NCBI RefSeq assembly: GCF_005047355.1 | Contig: NZ_SUMC01000005.1 | Location: 186,001 to 250,000, forward strand | Source: Actinacidiphila oryziradicis | GTDB lineage: Bacteria; Actinomycetota; Actinomycetes; Streptomycetales; Streptomycetaceae | Length of the DNA: 64,000 bases | Direction of reading: 5' to 3' | Part shown: positions 1 through 8,133 of the stretch, piece by piece | How the letters are laid out: each line of letters begins with the position of its first letter | Numbering within the stretch: the stretch's first letter is position 1 | Notes under the pieces: model-generated | Database searches by the model: none | Told to the model about the DNA's origin: nothing | What the model saw: the letters and a program-made list of their open reading frames with translations, nothing else | Made by a program: the position numbers and the translations under genes

Positions 1-899
1 ACGGCTTCGAGCAGGCGCTGGCCGGCGGCGCCGTCAATGAGGGTGCCGGGCTTGATGGTGCGGCGGTTGCGCAGGCCCAGGGTGGAGGTGGGCAGCGGGA
101 GTTTGATGTGCTGGGCGGGGTCGTGGGCCAGGGCCACGGTGCGCATGGAGAGGGTGGGGATGACCTGGGGGCCGGGGCGGTCGGTGAGTACGGCTCCGGG
201 CGGGAGCGCGCCGGCGGTGAGCGGGTGCACGGGGAGCGTGATTGGGGCGCATTGGGGGGCGCGTTGGGGTGCGTGGGCGGTAGCCCAGCGCAGGGTGAAG
301 GTGGGGTGGAACTCGGGTGCGTAGGCGCGCAGCTGGTCGTCGGTCAGTCCGGCCCGGCCGCGTGCGGTCGGGTAGACGGGGTGGTCTAGGTAGGCGGCGA
401 GCGTGTCGAAGGCCAGGCTGCCGGCCATCCCGGTCCAGGTGCCGGGGTCCTCGCCGTAGCGGCGGGCCAGCCGCTCGTGCACGGTGGCCCCGACGGCGTC
501 GTGCAGCCGCATCGTCGCCAGGGTCTGGCGGCACTCGGCTGCGTACGCGTCGAATCCGGGGCGGTCCTCGGGGTCGGCGAGTTCGCGCAGGGCGCGGAGG
601 ATGTCGTCGCAGGAGGTCAGGTCGGTGCCGACGGCCGGGCTGTCGGCGGTGCCGGTGCCTGTGCTCGCCGGCTCGCGCCGGAGTAAGGGCAGGCGGGCGG
701 CGTATTCGCACTGGAAGCCGTCCGCCGCCACGGGCAGCAGTAGCGTTGCCGGGCCGCCCGGCAGGCGCAGCCAGGGTCCGTCCGGCCGGTCGAGCAGGGT
801 GCTGCGGGTGCGCAGGCCCACGACGTCCTCCCTGAGCAGGGCGCCGAGCACGCGTAGCGTCAGCCGCTTCTCTGGGGTCATGGGGGTCACGGGGGTCAC
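1..899 (-). CDS. IucA/IucC-family NIS siderophore synthetase (3' part beyond the window)
   Basis: This gene runs off the left edge, so only about the first 299 residues are visible. Translating the minus strand gives the hallmarks of NRPS-independent siderophore (NIS) synthetases: a segment reading HPVYPTARGRAG near residue 175 (the family's HP..P..K.R.G substrate/ATP region) and an IKLPLPTSTLG stretch near residue 265. These enzymes adenylate a carboxylate such as citrate or a succinyl/hydroxamate unit and condense it with an amine or alcohol in the cytoplasm. The GTG at 899 overlaps the stop of the upstream ATP-grasp gene as GTGA, so the two are probably translationally coupled; GTG 890 and ATG 881 are in-frame alternatives. 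It should be iron-repressed through the box upstream of the ATP-grasp gene. The family call is firm; the siderophore made cannot be told from this fragment. Confidence 0.85.
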   Translation of the reverse strand, partial: MTPVTPMTPEKRLTLRVLGALLREDVVGLRTRSTLLDRPDGPWLRLPGGPATLLLPVAADGFQCEYAARLPLLRREPASTGTGTADSPAVGTDLTSCDDILRALRELADPEDRPGFDAYAAECRQTLATMRLHDAVGATVHERLARRYGEDPGTWTGMAGSLAFDTLAAYLDHPVYPTARGRAGLTDDQLRAYAPEFHPTFTLRWATAHAPQRAPQCAPITLPVHPLTAGALPPGAVLTDRPGPQVIPTLSMRTVALAHDPAQHIKLPLPTSTLGLRNRRTIKPGTLIDGAAGQRLLEA

Positions 900-2101
900 G
901 GGGTGATCTCCCAGCGGTTGGCGGCCAGGAATCGGGCTGCGGCGCGCTCAACCGCGGGCTGGTCGGTTCCGGTGGCACGCAGGACACCGAGGTAGTCGCG
1001 GTTGGTGTGGTGGAGCTCGTGCCGCTCGCCGACGGCGCGCCAGGGGCGGTAGGCCAGGCGCACGCCGCCCTCGGCTTCGGTGTCGCAGGGCCCGGGGGCG
1101 GCGGTGAGGGTGCCGGCACGGTCGGCGCAGAGGTATTCGATCCGGGCCCGGCCGTCCCGGCGGGCGTGGAGGTCGGCGGGGATCGGTTCGCCGAGGTGGA
1201 CGCGGAGGATGAGCTCGAAGAGCGGAATGCCGAGCAGCCCGGCCATCAGCAGATCGCACTGGTCGCCGGCGGCACGATAGTTGACCTCGACGATCCGGGC
1301 CCGGCCGGCGTGCACCACGAACTCGGTGTGGCAGACGCCGAAGCCGACACCGAGGGCGTCGAGCTGGGCGAGCACCTGCGCGGTGACGACCTGCGGCGGA
1401 TCCGGGTCGAAGTCCATCCGCTCCTCGATGAAGTACGGGGGCGGCGAGAGGGTGGTACGGAAGCCGCCGAGCACCTGCCGGACGGCGCCGTCGCCGAGGG
1501 TTTCCAGGGTGTGCAGCTGTCCGGGGAGGAACTCCTCGATGACGAGGGCGGTTTCGGGGCGGCGGGCGCGGATGTCCTGGCAGCGGCCGAGCAGTTCGGT
1601 GGCGTTGCCGGCCAGGACGACGTCCTCGCTGGCCACGCCCTCGCGCGGCTTGATGACGCAGGGGTACGGGATGGGGCCGCCGGTCGCCACCAGCCCGGCC
1701 GGGTCGCCATCCGGGGTGAGCTCGGCCGACCAGACGGTGTCGGCGCCGGTGGCGGCCAGGCGGCGGCGCATCTCGGCCTTGTTCTTGGCGCGCAGGGCCG
1801 TTTTCCAGTCCTTGCCGGGAAGCCCGAAGTAGCCGGCGGTGAGAGCGGCCTGGGTCTGGAGGTGGTCGCTGTTCGAGAAGACGGCGGCGGGGGCGCGGTG
1901 GCGGGAGATCCTGCCGATGACCTCGCGGAAGTCGCGGACGTCGCACTCCAGGATCTCCAGGCCGTCGGCCGTCTTGCGGTGCGCCTCGGCGTACTCCGGG
2001 GCGGTGACCAGCGTGACGTCCAGGCCGAGCCGGGCGGCGGCCGGGAGGAACCCTTCGGTGACGGAGTCCGTCGGGTTGAGCGCGAGCACGTAGAGCCGCA
2101 T
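896..2101 (-). CDS. ATP-grasp domain protein of a siderophore operon
   Basis: A 401-residue ATP-grasp enzyme, a family that joins a carboxylate to an amine or thiol through an acyl-phosphate. Visible features are the ATP-binding segment PYPCVIKPREGVASEDV with its lysine, the acidic pair in LVIEEFLPG, and the metal/phosphate region with E and N in RIVEVNYRAAGDQ. It is the first gene after an iron box and is followed by the IucA/IucC synthetase with a 4-base overlap. It therefore probably supplies or modifies a building block for the same siderophore, or forms an amide in it. I chose ATG 2101 over the GTG at 2131 because GGGAGG sits about 8 bases before it. The substrate is unknown; the link to siderophore synthesis is inferred from the operon and the iron box. 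Confidence 0.82.
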   Translation of the reverse strand: MRLYVLALNPTDSVTEGFLPAAARLGLDVTLVTAPEYAEAHRKTADGLEILECDVRDFREVIGRISRHRAPAAVFSNSDHLQTQAALTAGYFGLPGKDWKTALRAKNKAEMRRRLAATGADTVWSAELTPDGDPAGLVATGGPIPYPCVIKPREGVASEDVVLAGNATELLGRCQDIRARRPETALVIEEFLPGQLHTLETLGDGAVRQVLGGFRTTLSPPPYFIEERMDFDPDPPQVVTAQVLAQLDALGVGFGVCHTEFVVHAGRARIVEVNYRAAGDQCDLLMAGLLGIPLFELILRVHLGEPIPADLHARRDGRARIEYLCADRAGTLTAAPGPCDTEAEGGVRLAYRPWRAVGERHELHHTNRDYLGVLRATGTDQPAVERAAARFLAANRWEITP

Positions 2102-2140
2102 GAGTGATCCTCCCGCAAGAGCAGATGACACGAGATCAAC

Positions 2141-2159
2141 TTAGGGTAGACATACCTAA
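2141..2159 (-). promoter_or_regulatory. Iron box (DmdR1/IdeR-type operator) for the siderophore operon
   Basis: The 19-base sequence ttagggtagacatacctaa is a near-perfect palindrome matching the IdeR/DmdR iron-box pattern TTAGGNTAGNCTNNCCTAA. It lies 40 bases upstream of the ATP-grasp start, where Fe(II)-loaded repressor would block leftward transcription. Confidence 0.85.
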
Positions 2160-2191
2160 TGCCGCCAACTTGCGGCACGCCGGAACATGCA

Positions 2192-2210
2192 TAAGGTGAG
2201 GCTTACCTTT
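2192..2210 (+). promoter_or_regulatory. Second iron box, facing the FhuF-like gene
   Basis: The 19-base sequence taaggtgaggcttaccttt is a second iron-box-like palindrome (AAGGTnAGGCTnACCTT core). It lies 44 bases before the FhuF-like start and 32 bases beyond the first box. Two separate boxes suggest that each divergent promoter has its own DmdR-type site. Confidence 0.8.
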
Positions 2211-2253
2211 TACGGTCTTCTCCGCGCCAGCCCTCGCACCACCCGGAGCACCC

Positions 2254-3042
2254 ATGCCCCCTGTCCTGGCAACCGCCTCGCCCCTGGCAGGCACCTACCG
2301 GCGCCTCACCCGGAGTTGCGACGCCCTGGACGTGCGAGTGCCGGCCGCCGGAGGGCAACCGCTGGACACCATCGCCGGGAGCTGGCTCAACGCCCGCGAG
2401 GTGGCCACCCGTACCGACGCGCTCGACGCCCTGGTCGACGGCGAGTCGGCCCGCATCCTGGCCGCCCACGGCCACACCGCCCGGCCCGATGCCGCCGCCT
2501 CGCGCATCCTGCACCATTACCTCTGGCAGGCCTGCCTGCTGATCAGCGGCCCCTGGTACCTGGAGCGGAAGGTGCCGCGGATCCGCCCCGAGGACCTGTG
2601 GATCCAACCGGCCACGGGCACCCTCGCGCTCAGCCCGGGCGACTTCAGCCACGCTGCCGACGACGACGCGTCCCGCGCCGAGTTGCGCTCCGCCGTCGCC
2701 GACCACGTCCAACCCCTGCTCGCCGCCTTCCGGCCACGACTGCGGCGCGGCCCGCGCACCTTGTGGGGCATGGCCGCCGACGACCTCATCTCCGGCATCT
2801 GGTACCTGGGCCGGGTGCTCGGCCAGGAGGAGCACGCCGTCCGGGAGGCTGCCGCGCTCCTCCCCGGTGGCACCCCGCCGTTCCCTGGCGCCGCAGGCTT
2901 CCGCCGGTTGCGGGACGAGGCGGGGCGCTCGTATGTGACCCGTACCAGGGCCGGCTGCTGCATGTACTACACGATCCGCCCGGACGAGGCCTGCCTGACG
3001 TGCCCGCGCACCAGCGATGCGGAGCGGCTGCGCCGCTTCTGA
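2254..3042 (+). CDS. FhuF-like [2Fe-2S] ferric-siderophore reductase
   Basis: A 262-residue protein ending in the FhuF iron-sulfur motif: C235, C236, ten residues, C247, two residues, C250 (C-C-x10-C-x2-C). FhuF-family proteins reduce ferric iron in hydroxamate siderophores in the cytoplasm and so release it. The rest of the protein matches the family's usual size, with no signal peptide or membrane segment. It is transcribed away from the siderophore-synthesis operon and has its own iron box 44 bases upstream. ATG 2254 is preceded by a GGAG. The cysteine spacing is seen directly; the role in releasing iron from the siderophore made next door is inferred from the shared control region. Confidence 0.85.
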   Translation: MPPVLATASPLAGTYRRLTRSCDALDVRVPAAGGQPLDTIAGSWLNAREVATRTDALDALVDGESARILAAHGHTARPDAAASRILHHYLWQACLLISGPWYLERKVPRIRPEDLWIQPATGTLALSPGDFSHAADDDASRAELRSAVADHVQPLLAAFRPRLRRGPRTLWGMAADDLISGIWYLGRVLGQEEHAVREAAALLPGGTPPFPGAAGFRRLRDEAGRSYVTRTRAGCCMYYTIRPDEACLTCPRTSDAERLRRF

Positions 3043-3054
3043 GCCGCGTCCGGC

Positions 3055-3215
3055 GGCGTTGGGCGCCTGCGGCGGGCCTCCCCACCCCGCCCGGTCCCCC
3101 CAGGTCCTCAAACGCCGGACGGGCTGAATTTGGCCGATGTTGTGCCCACCGGCCCGCGCCCACACAACGGGGCCCGGGGCGGAGCCCCGGTTTCGGGAAG
3201 AGGCGGGGCAGGGGA
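3055..3215. repeat. Streptomyces-type intergenic repeat and hairpin after the FhuF-like gene
   Basis: The gap between the FhuF-like gene and the response regulator contains cctcaaacgccggacgggct (about 3103-3122). I recognise this as one arm of a dispersed intergenic element common in Streptomyces genomes. It is followed by a GGGGC...GCCCC hairpin (cggggcggagccccg, 3176-3190) and a purine-rich tail. It could act as a terminator for the FhuF-like gene. The identity with the dispersed family is from memory. Confidence 0.45.
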
Positions 3216-3325
3216 AGAAAGCATCGCGCAAGGCCCAGCCCGTTCCGAACCCGAGGTCCTTACGAAACAAGGACATCCCCCCGCCGCCGGTCGCCACCGG
3301 CGCCCGGGGTGCCAGACTCGACACC

Positions 3326-4057
3326 GTGACCACCCGCGCCCACGCCCCCCGCCGCGTCCTTGTCGTGGACGACGACCCGACCGTCGCCGAGGTGGTCGCC
3401 GGCTACCTGGACCGGGCCGGCTTCACGGTGGACCGCGTCGCCGACGGCCCGTCGGCGGTGGCCAGGGCGGCGGCGGTCCGGCCCGATCTCGTCGTGCTCG
3501 ACCTGATGCTCCCCGGCATCGACGGGCTCGAGGTCTGCCGCCGGATCCGCGCCGCCGGAGGCCCGGTGCCGGTGGTAATGCTCACCGCGCGCGGCGACGA
3601 GGACGACCGGATCCTGGGCCTGGAGGTCGGTGCGGACGACTACGTCACCAAGCCGTTCAGCCCGCGCGAGCTCGTCCTGCGGGTGGAGTCGGTGCTGCGC
3701 CGGACAGGCGGACCGGCCGGGCCGGAGCCGGCTGCCGGGCCATGGCTGCACGCCGGGCCGCTCGCCCTGGATCCGGCGGCCCGGCGCGCCACCCGCGACG
3801 GCGCGGAGCTCGCCCTGACCATCCGCGAGTTCGACCTGCTCGGCTTCTTCCTACGGCACCCCGGCCGGGTGGTCGGACGCGAGGAACTCATGCACCGGGT
3901 GTGGGGCTGGGAATTCGGCGACCTGTCGACCGTCACCGTCCATGTGCGGCGGCTGCGCGAAAAGGTCGAGTACGATCCGGCCCGGCCACAGCTCATCAGC
4001 ACCGTATGGGGAGTCGGCTACCGCTTCGACGCGCCACGGGAGGCACCCGATGCGTGA
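3326..4057 (+). CDS. OmpR/PhoB-family response regulator
   Basis: A 243-residue two-domain response regulator. The N-terminal receiver has the acidic pocket VVDDDP (residues 13-18), phospho-acceptor D59 in VVLDLMLPG, and the conserved lysine in DYVTKPFSPRE. The C-terminal winged helix carries LTIREFDLLGFFLRHPG and the typical TVTVHVRRLREKVE recognition helix, ending in TVWGVGYRF. The start is GTG 3326, where homology begins; longer in-frame openings upstream lie in repeat-like DNA. It overlaps the downstream kinase gene by 8 bases, so the two form a cognate pair. The regulon is not visible; neighbouring peptidase genes are convergent, so no target can be assigned. Confidence 0.93.
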   Translation: MTTRAHAPRRVLVVDDDPTVAEVVAGYLDRAGFTVDRVADGPSAVARAAAVRPDLVVLDLMLPGIDGLEVCRRIRAAGGPVPVVMLTARGDEDDRILGLEVGADDYVTKPFSPRELVLRVESVLRRTGGPAGPEPAAGPWLHAGPLALDPAARRATRDGAELALTIREFDLLGFFLRHPGRVVGREELMHRVWGWEFGDLSTVTVHVRRLREKVEYDPARPQLISTVWGVGYRFDAPREAPDA

Positions 4058-5159
4058 CGTACTGCTCATCGCCGCGTACGCCGCTCTCGGCGCCGCGGCC
4101 GCGGGACTGCTGGGCGCACTCGCGCTCCGGCTGCTCCGGCAGCGTCCGTTGGCGGTGTCGCTCGCGGTTGTCGCGGTGGTCACCGTCGGCGCGATGCTCG
4201 CCGGGACCCTGACCGTTGCCTGGGCGATGTTTCTCTCCTCGCACGACCTGTGGGTCGTGACGACGGTCTGCGCCATGGCCGCCGTCGTCTCGCTCGCGGT
4301 GGCGCTGCTGCTGGGCCGCAGCGTTGTCGCCGGCAGCCGGGCCCTCGCCGCGGCGACCCGCACCTTCGGTGACGGTGGAGGCTTCGCCGCGCCGCGCAGG
4401 GCGCCGACCGCCGAGCTGGCCGAGCTGGGCCGGGAACTGGCGGCCACCAGCGCCAGGCTGGCCGCCTCCCGGGAGCGCGAGCGCGCCCTCGAAGCCTCCC
4501 GGCGCGAGCTGGTCGCGTGGATCTCCCACGACCTGCGCACCCCGCTCGCCGGTCTGCGGGCGATGACCGAGGCCCTGGAGGACGGCATCGTCGCCGACCC
4601 CTGGCGCTACCACGCCCAGATCCGGGCCGAAGTCGAACGCCTCAGCGGTATGGTCGGCGACCTGTTCGAGCTCTCGCGCATCCAAGCGGGCGTACTCGCC
4701 CTCGCCACCTCCCGCATGTCCGTGTACGACCTCGTGGGCGACGCCATCGCCGGCGTGGATCCGTTGGCGCGGGAGCACGGCGTACGGCTCGAGGGCACCG
4801 GCGTCGAAGCCGTGCCGGTCGAGGTGGACGGGCGGGAAATGACCCGCGTGCTGGCGAATCTCCTGGTCAACGCCATCCACCGGACCCCTGCGGACGGGAC
4901 GGTCGCCATCGCCGCCCACCGCGAGGCCGACTCGGTCGTCCTCTCCGTCACCGACGGCTGCGGTGGTATCCCCGCCGAGGACCTGCCCCGCGTCTTCGAC
5001 ACCGGCTGGCGCGGCACCCCGTCCCGCACCCCGCCCGCCGGTGCCGGACTCGGTCTGGCCATCGTCCGCGGCATCGTCGAAGCCCACGCCGGGCACGCCG
5101 CCGTACGCAACGTGCCGGGCGGCTGCCGCTTCGAGGTCGTACTGCCTGCGGCGGGCTGA
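4050..5159 (+). CDS. Sensor histidine kinase, partner of the OmpR-type regulator
   Basis: A 369-residue membrane kinase. Three hydrophobic stretches occupy roughly residues 3-27, 33-60 and 68-90, followed by a short linker of HAMP type. The dimerisation/phosphorylation site is H160 in ISHDLRTPLAG. The ATP-binding domain shows the N box (MTRVLANLLVNAI), G1 (VTDGCGGIP) and G2 (GAGLGLAIV). There is almost no extracytoplasmic loop, so it probably senses a membrane-associated signal. ATG 4050 has GGGAGG 7 bases upstream and overlaps the regulator's end. All catalytic boxes are present, so the kinase should be active. Confidence 0.93.
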   Translation: MRDVLLIAAYAALGAAAAGLLGALALRLLRQRPLAVSLAVVAVVTVGAMLAGTLTVAWAMFLSSHDLWVVTTVCAMAAVVSLAVALLLGRSVVAGSRALAAATRTFGDGGGFAAPRRAPTAELAELGRELAATSARLAASRERERALEASRRELVAWISHDLRTPLAGLRAMTEALEDGIVADPWRYHAQIRAEVERLSGMVGDLFELSRIQAGVLALATSRMSVYDLVGDAIAGVDPLAREHGVRLEGTGVEAVPVEVDGREMTRVLANLLVNAIHRTPADGTVAIAAHREADSVVLSVTDGCGGIPAEDLPRVFDTGWRGTPSRTPPAGAGLGLAIVRGIVEAHAGHAAVRNVPGGCRFEVVLPAAG

Positions 5160-5200
5160 CCTCCGGTCCGGCCGCAGGCGACCCGGCCCGCCCGGCACCG

Positions 5201-6133
5201 CTACGCCAGCGCCGGCACCTGAAGGGTGAGCGTGCCCGCGTCGGCGTCCAGCACCGCGGGAACGCCGAGCGGCATGGTCAAGCTGCTGTCGCAGTGCCCG
5301 AAGCCGAGCTCTTCGACGATCGGCACTCCGAGACCCCCGAGCCGGTCCAACAGCACGGCGCGCACATCCTCGTACGGCCCGCAGCGGACCCACGAGCCAA
5401 GAGCGATCCCGGCGACGCCGTCGAGCCAGCCGGACCGGAGCAACTGGGTGAGGACGCGGTCCAGGCGGTAGGGCTCCTCGCCGACGTCCTCGATGAGGAG
5501 GATGCCGCCGTCGGCGCCGGAGCGGGAGTGCGGGGTGCCGAGGCCGGCGGCGAGCAGGCTGACGCAGCCGCCGAGGGTGACACCGGTGGCGGTGCCGGGT
5601 ACGAGGGGGCGGGCGGCGGGGCCGGTGATGGTGCGTACCGTCTCGGGCTCGAAGAGAGTGGCGCGCAGGTGTTCCTGGGTGGGCGCGTCCTTGAGGAAGG
5701 AGACGGCGGCGGTCATCGTGCCGTGGAGGGTGGACAGCCCGAGCCGGACGGCGAACGCCTCCTGGAGGGCGGTGATGTCGCTGAAGCCGCAGAGGACCTT
5801 GGGCCCGGCGGCGCGCATGGCGTCCCAGTCCAGGAGGTCGATCACGCGCTGGGCACCGTAGCCGCCGCGGGCGCACAGGACGGCGGCGGCGGACGGATCG
5901 CACCAGGCTTCCTGGAGATCGCGGGCGCGGTCCCGGTCCTCTCCGGCCAGATAGCCGAACCGGGGGTGGCGGTCGAGGACATGGGGGGCGACGACCGGGT
6001 CGAGGTCCCAGCCGCGCAGGATGTCGAGCCCGGAGTCGAGCCGTTCGCGGGGTACGGGCCCGCTGGGGGCGACGATCACGACGCGGTCGCCGGGGACCAG
6101 CCGCCGTGGACGCGTAAGCGGTAGCACGGTCAC
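5201..6133 (-). CDS. S66-family LD-carboxypeptidase
   Basis: A 310-residue member of the LdcA/MccF serine peptidase family, which cleaves L,D-bonds in murein tetrapeptides or removes acyl-adenylates from peptide antibiotics. Family landmarks are ARGGYGAQRVIDLLDWD, the nucleophile segment LCGFSDITALQ, the GG-SLLAAGLGTP segment, the glutamate in IEDVGEEPYRLDR and the histidine in FGHCDSSLTMPLG. There is no signal peptide, so it acts in the cytoplasm and fits peptidoglycan recycling. GTG 6133 overlaps the stop of the S9 peptidase gene as GTGA; it is the last gene of a four-peptidase operon. Confidence 0.9.
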   Translation of the reverse strand: MTVLPLTRPRRLVPGDRVVIVAPSGPVPRERLDSGLDILRGWDLDPVVAPHVLDRHPRFGYLAGEDRDRARDLQEAWCDPSAAAVLCARGGYGAQRVIDLLDWDAMRAAGPKVLCGFSDITALQEAFAVRLGLSTLHGTMTAAVSFLKDAPTQEHLRATLFEPETVRTITGPAARPLVPGTATGVTLGGCVSLLAAGLGTPHSRSGADGGILLIEDVGEEPYRLDRVLTQLLRSGWLDGVAGIALGSWVRCGPYEDVRAVLLDRLGGLGVPIVEELGFGHCDSSLTMPLGVPAVLDADAGTLTLQVPALA

Positions 6134-8133
6134 TTGGTGAGCTCCAGCAGCGGTACTCGGGGCGGAGTGAAGCCGAAGACCTGGCCGTAGAGGGAGAGTT
6201 CGCCCTCGACGGAGGCGACGAGGGTGGATTCGCGGCGGAAGCCATGGCCCTCGCCCTCGAAGGTCCGGTACGCGTGCGGGATGCCGCGGCCCGCGATCCG
6301 GGCCAGGAACCGCTCGCACTGCGCCGGTCGGCAGATCACATCGTCCAGGCCCTGCAGCATCAGGAAGGGCGCGGTGACCCGGTCGGCGTGCTGCACCGGG
6401 GAACGGTCGCGGTAGCGGTCGGGGACTTCGGCCAGCGGGCCGATGAGCGATTCGAGGTACTGGGATTCAAAGTCATGGGTCTCACCCCCCGCCGCCCAGC
6501 CGGTCAGGTCCAGGATGGGGTACCTGATCGTGCCGCAGGCGTAGACATCCGTCGAGGTCAGTGAGGCGCCGGCCGTCCAGCCGCCCGCGCTGCCGCCGCG
6601 GATCGCCAGCCGCGCCCTGTCGGCGGTGCCCTCCTCGGCCAGCGTCCGGGCGACGGCGGCGCAGTCCTCGACATCGACGATGCCCCACTGCTCGCGCAAC
6701 CGGTTGCGGTACTCGCGCCCGTAGCCGGTGGAGCCGCCGTGGTTGACCTCGGCGACGCCGATACCGCGTGAGGTGAAGTAGGCGATCTCCAGGTCGAGGA
6801 CGAGCGGTACGCGGCTGGTGGGGCCGCCGTGCACCCAGATCACATACGGCGGCAGTTCGCCGTCGGGAGCGGCGAAGCCGGGGTTGGCCGGAGGGTAGAG
6901 CTGCGCATGGATCTCGCGGCCGCCGGGCCCGGTGAAGGTGCGCTCGACGGGCTCCGGCAGATACGCCGGGTCCACGGCGTCGTGATGCGCGCTGCCGATG
7001 ACTCGCGGTGCAGCGGACAGGCCGGGCAGGGCTGTGTCCAGCTCCACGACCTGGAATCCGGTTCGCGGACCGGCCGCGGTGCCGATGACCCGGGTGCCGG
7101 ACACCGCGAGCGGTCCCGCCCACTCCGTCCACTCCCCCGGCGCGTCGGTGAGCTCGCCGGTGGCCGGGTCGAGGAGCCCGAGCCGCTGCGCGCCACGGCC
7201 GTGCAGGACGGCGACCAGGCCGCTGTCCAGCGCCGCGAACCAGCGGTACCCCAGGCGCCACGCCGGACCGGCGAACTCCTCCTCGCGCGGGCAGAGGTTG
7301 ACGGCGTCGCCGCTTGTCGTGTCGACCCGGTGGATGTTCCACCAGCCGGTGCGGTCGGTGGCGGCCAGGAGGGTGCCGTCGGGGGCCCATTCGACCTGGG
7401 CGACGGACTCCTCGGGTCCGCCGATGAGGGTGCGGGCGCCCAGGAACGTGCCCTCGTCGCCGACCTCCGCGAGCTTCAGCTCGGTGCCGTCCCAGGGCAT
7501 CCGGGGGTGGTCCCAGGCTATCCACGCCGCCCGCCGCCCGTCCGGGGAGAGCCGCGGGGCGGTGACAAACCGGTGCGCGTCGTCGGACAGTTCGCGCACC
7601 GCGCCCCGGTCCCCGGCGGCCGAGCCGTCCAGGGGTACGGCGGCGATCACCCGCCGCACGTCCGTGGGACCGTCACCGGTGAACTCCTCCAGCACGCACC
7701 ACACCTCACCGCGCTCCGGGCGCACCTGGAGGTCCGCCCAGCGCAGGCCGTCGCCGACGGACGAGACCGGGCTCAGGGGGCGCGGCTCGGTGCCGGGGGC
7801 GCCGGGCTCGTACGCGTACAGCCGCTGGTCCGGGAAGTGCACGAAGACGACCAGCGGGCCGCGTCCGTCCGGGAGGACCGCCCCGGCCCAGGACAGGCCG
7901 CCGTACTCCATCACCCGGCTGCGTACGTTCCACGGCGCGGGGAGCGGCGATTGCACGGTGCCGTCGGCGCGGCGCCGCACCAGGTCGCGGCGGCCTCCCT
8001 CGGCGGGGCGGGGTTCGGTCCACCACACCTCGTCGCCGACCGTGCCGGCGAAGTCGGGGCTGCCGTCGTGCGCGGCCGCCAGCCGGGCGTCGATGGGGGA
8101 CTCCCAGGCGCCGTACGGGGATGTGACGCTCAC
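6130..8133 (-). CDS. S9-family prolyl oligopeptidase-like peptidase
   Basis: A 667-residue two-part enzyme. A beta-propeller-like N-terminal region of about 400 residues precedes an alpha/beta-hydrolase domain with nucleophile S515 in RGGSAGGWTA, an aspartate at about D597 in QGLDDVICR and H630 in GEGHGFR. It has no signal peptide. Enzymes of this layout (acylaminoacyl-peptidase or dipeptidyl-peptidase types) trim short peptides. The GTG at 8133 overlaps the M20 gene's stop as GTGA. A much longer open frame upstream is antisense to the M20 gene and was discarded. Substrate specificity cannot be read from sequence; the context suggests peptides that also feed an LD-carboxypeptidase and DppA. 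Confidence 0.92.
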   Translation of the reverse strand: MSVTSPYGAWESPIDARLAAAHDGSPDFAGTVGDEVWWTEPRPAEGGRRDLVRRRADGTVQSPLPAPWNVRSRVMEYGGLSWAGAVLPDGRGPLVVFVHFPDQRLYAYEPGAPGTEPRPLSPVSSVGDGLRWADLQVRPERGEVWCVLEEFTGDGPTDVRRVIAAVPLDGSAAGDRGAVRELSDDAHRFVTAPRLSPDGRRAAWIAWDHPRMPWDGTELKLAEVGDEGTFLGARTLIGGPEESVAQVEWAPDGTLLAATDRTGWWNIHRVDTTSGDAVNLCPREEEFAGPAWRLGYRWFAALDSGLVAVLHGRGAQRLGLLDPATGELTDAPGEWTEWAGPLAVSGTRVIGTAAGPRTGFQVVELDTALPGLSAAPRVIGSAHHDAVDPAYLPEPVERTFTGPGGREIHAQLYPPANPGFAAPDGELPPYVIWVHGGPTSRVPLVLDLEIAYFTSRGIGVAEVNHGGSTGYGREYRNRLREQWGIVDVEDCAAVARTLAEEGTADRARLAIRGGSAGGWTAGASLTSTDVYACGTIRYPILDLTGWAAGGETHDFESQYLESLIGPLAEVPDRYRDRSPVQHADRVTAPFLMLQGLDDVICRPAQCERFLARIAGRGIPHAYRTFEGEGHGFRRESTLVASVEGELSLYGQVFGFTPPRVPLLELTK

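Noticed and set aside
1007..2107. 366-codon plus-strand frame
   Set aside because: It is the complement of the ATP-grasp gene; there is no ribosome site and no domain.
3996..6245. 749-codon open frame on the minus strand
   Set aside because: It is antisense to the sensor kinase and continues out of frame through the LD-carboxypeptidase; arginine/proline-rich with no domain, caused by high GC.
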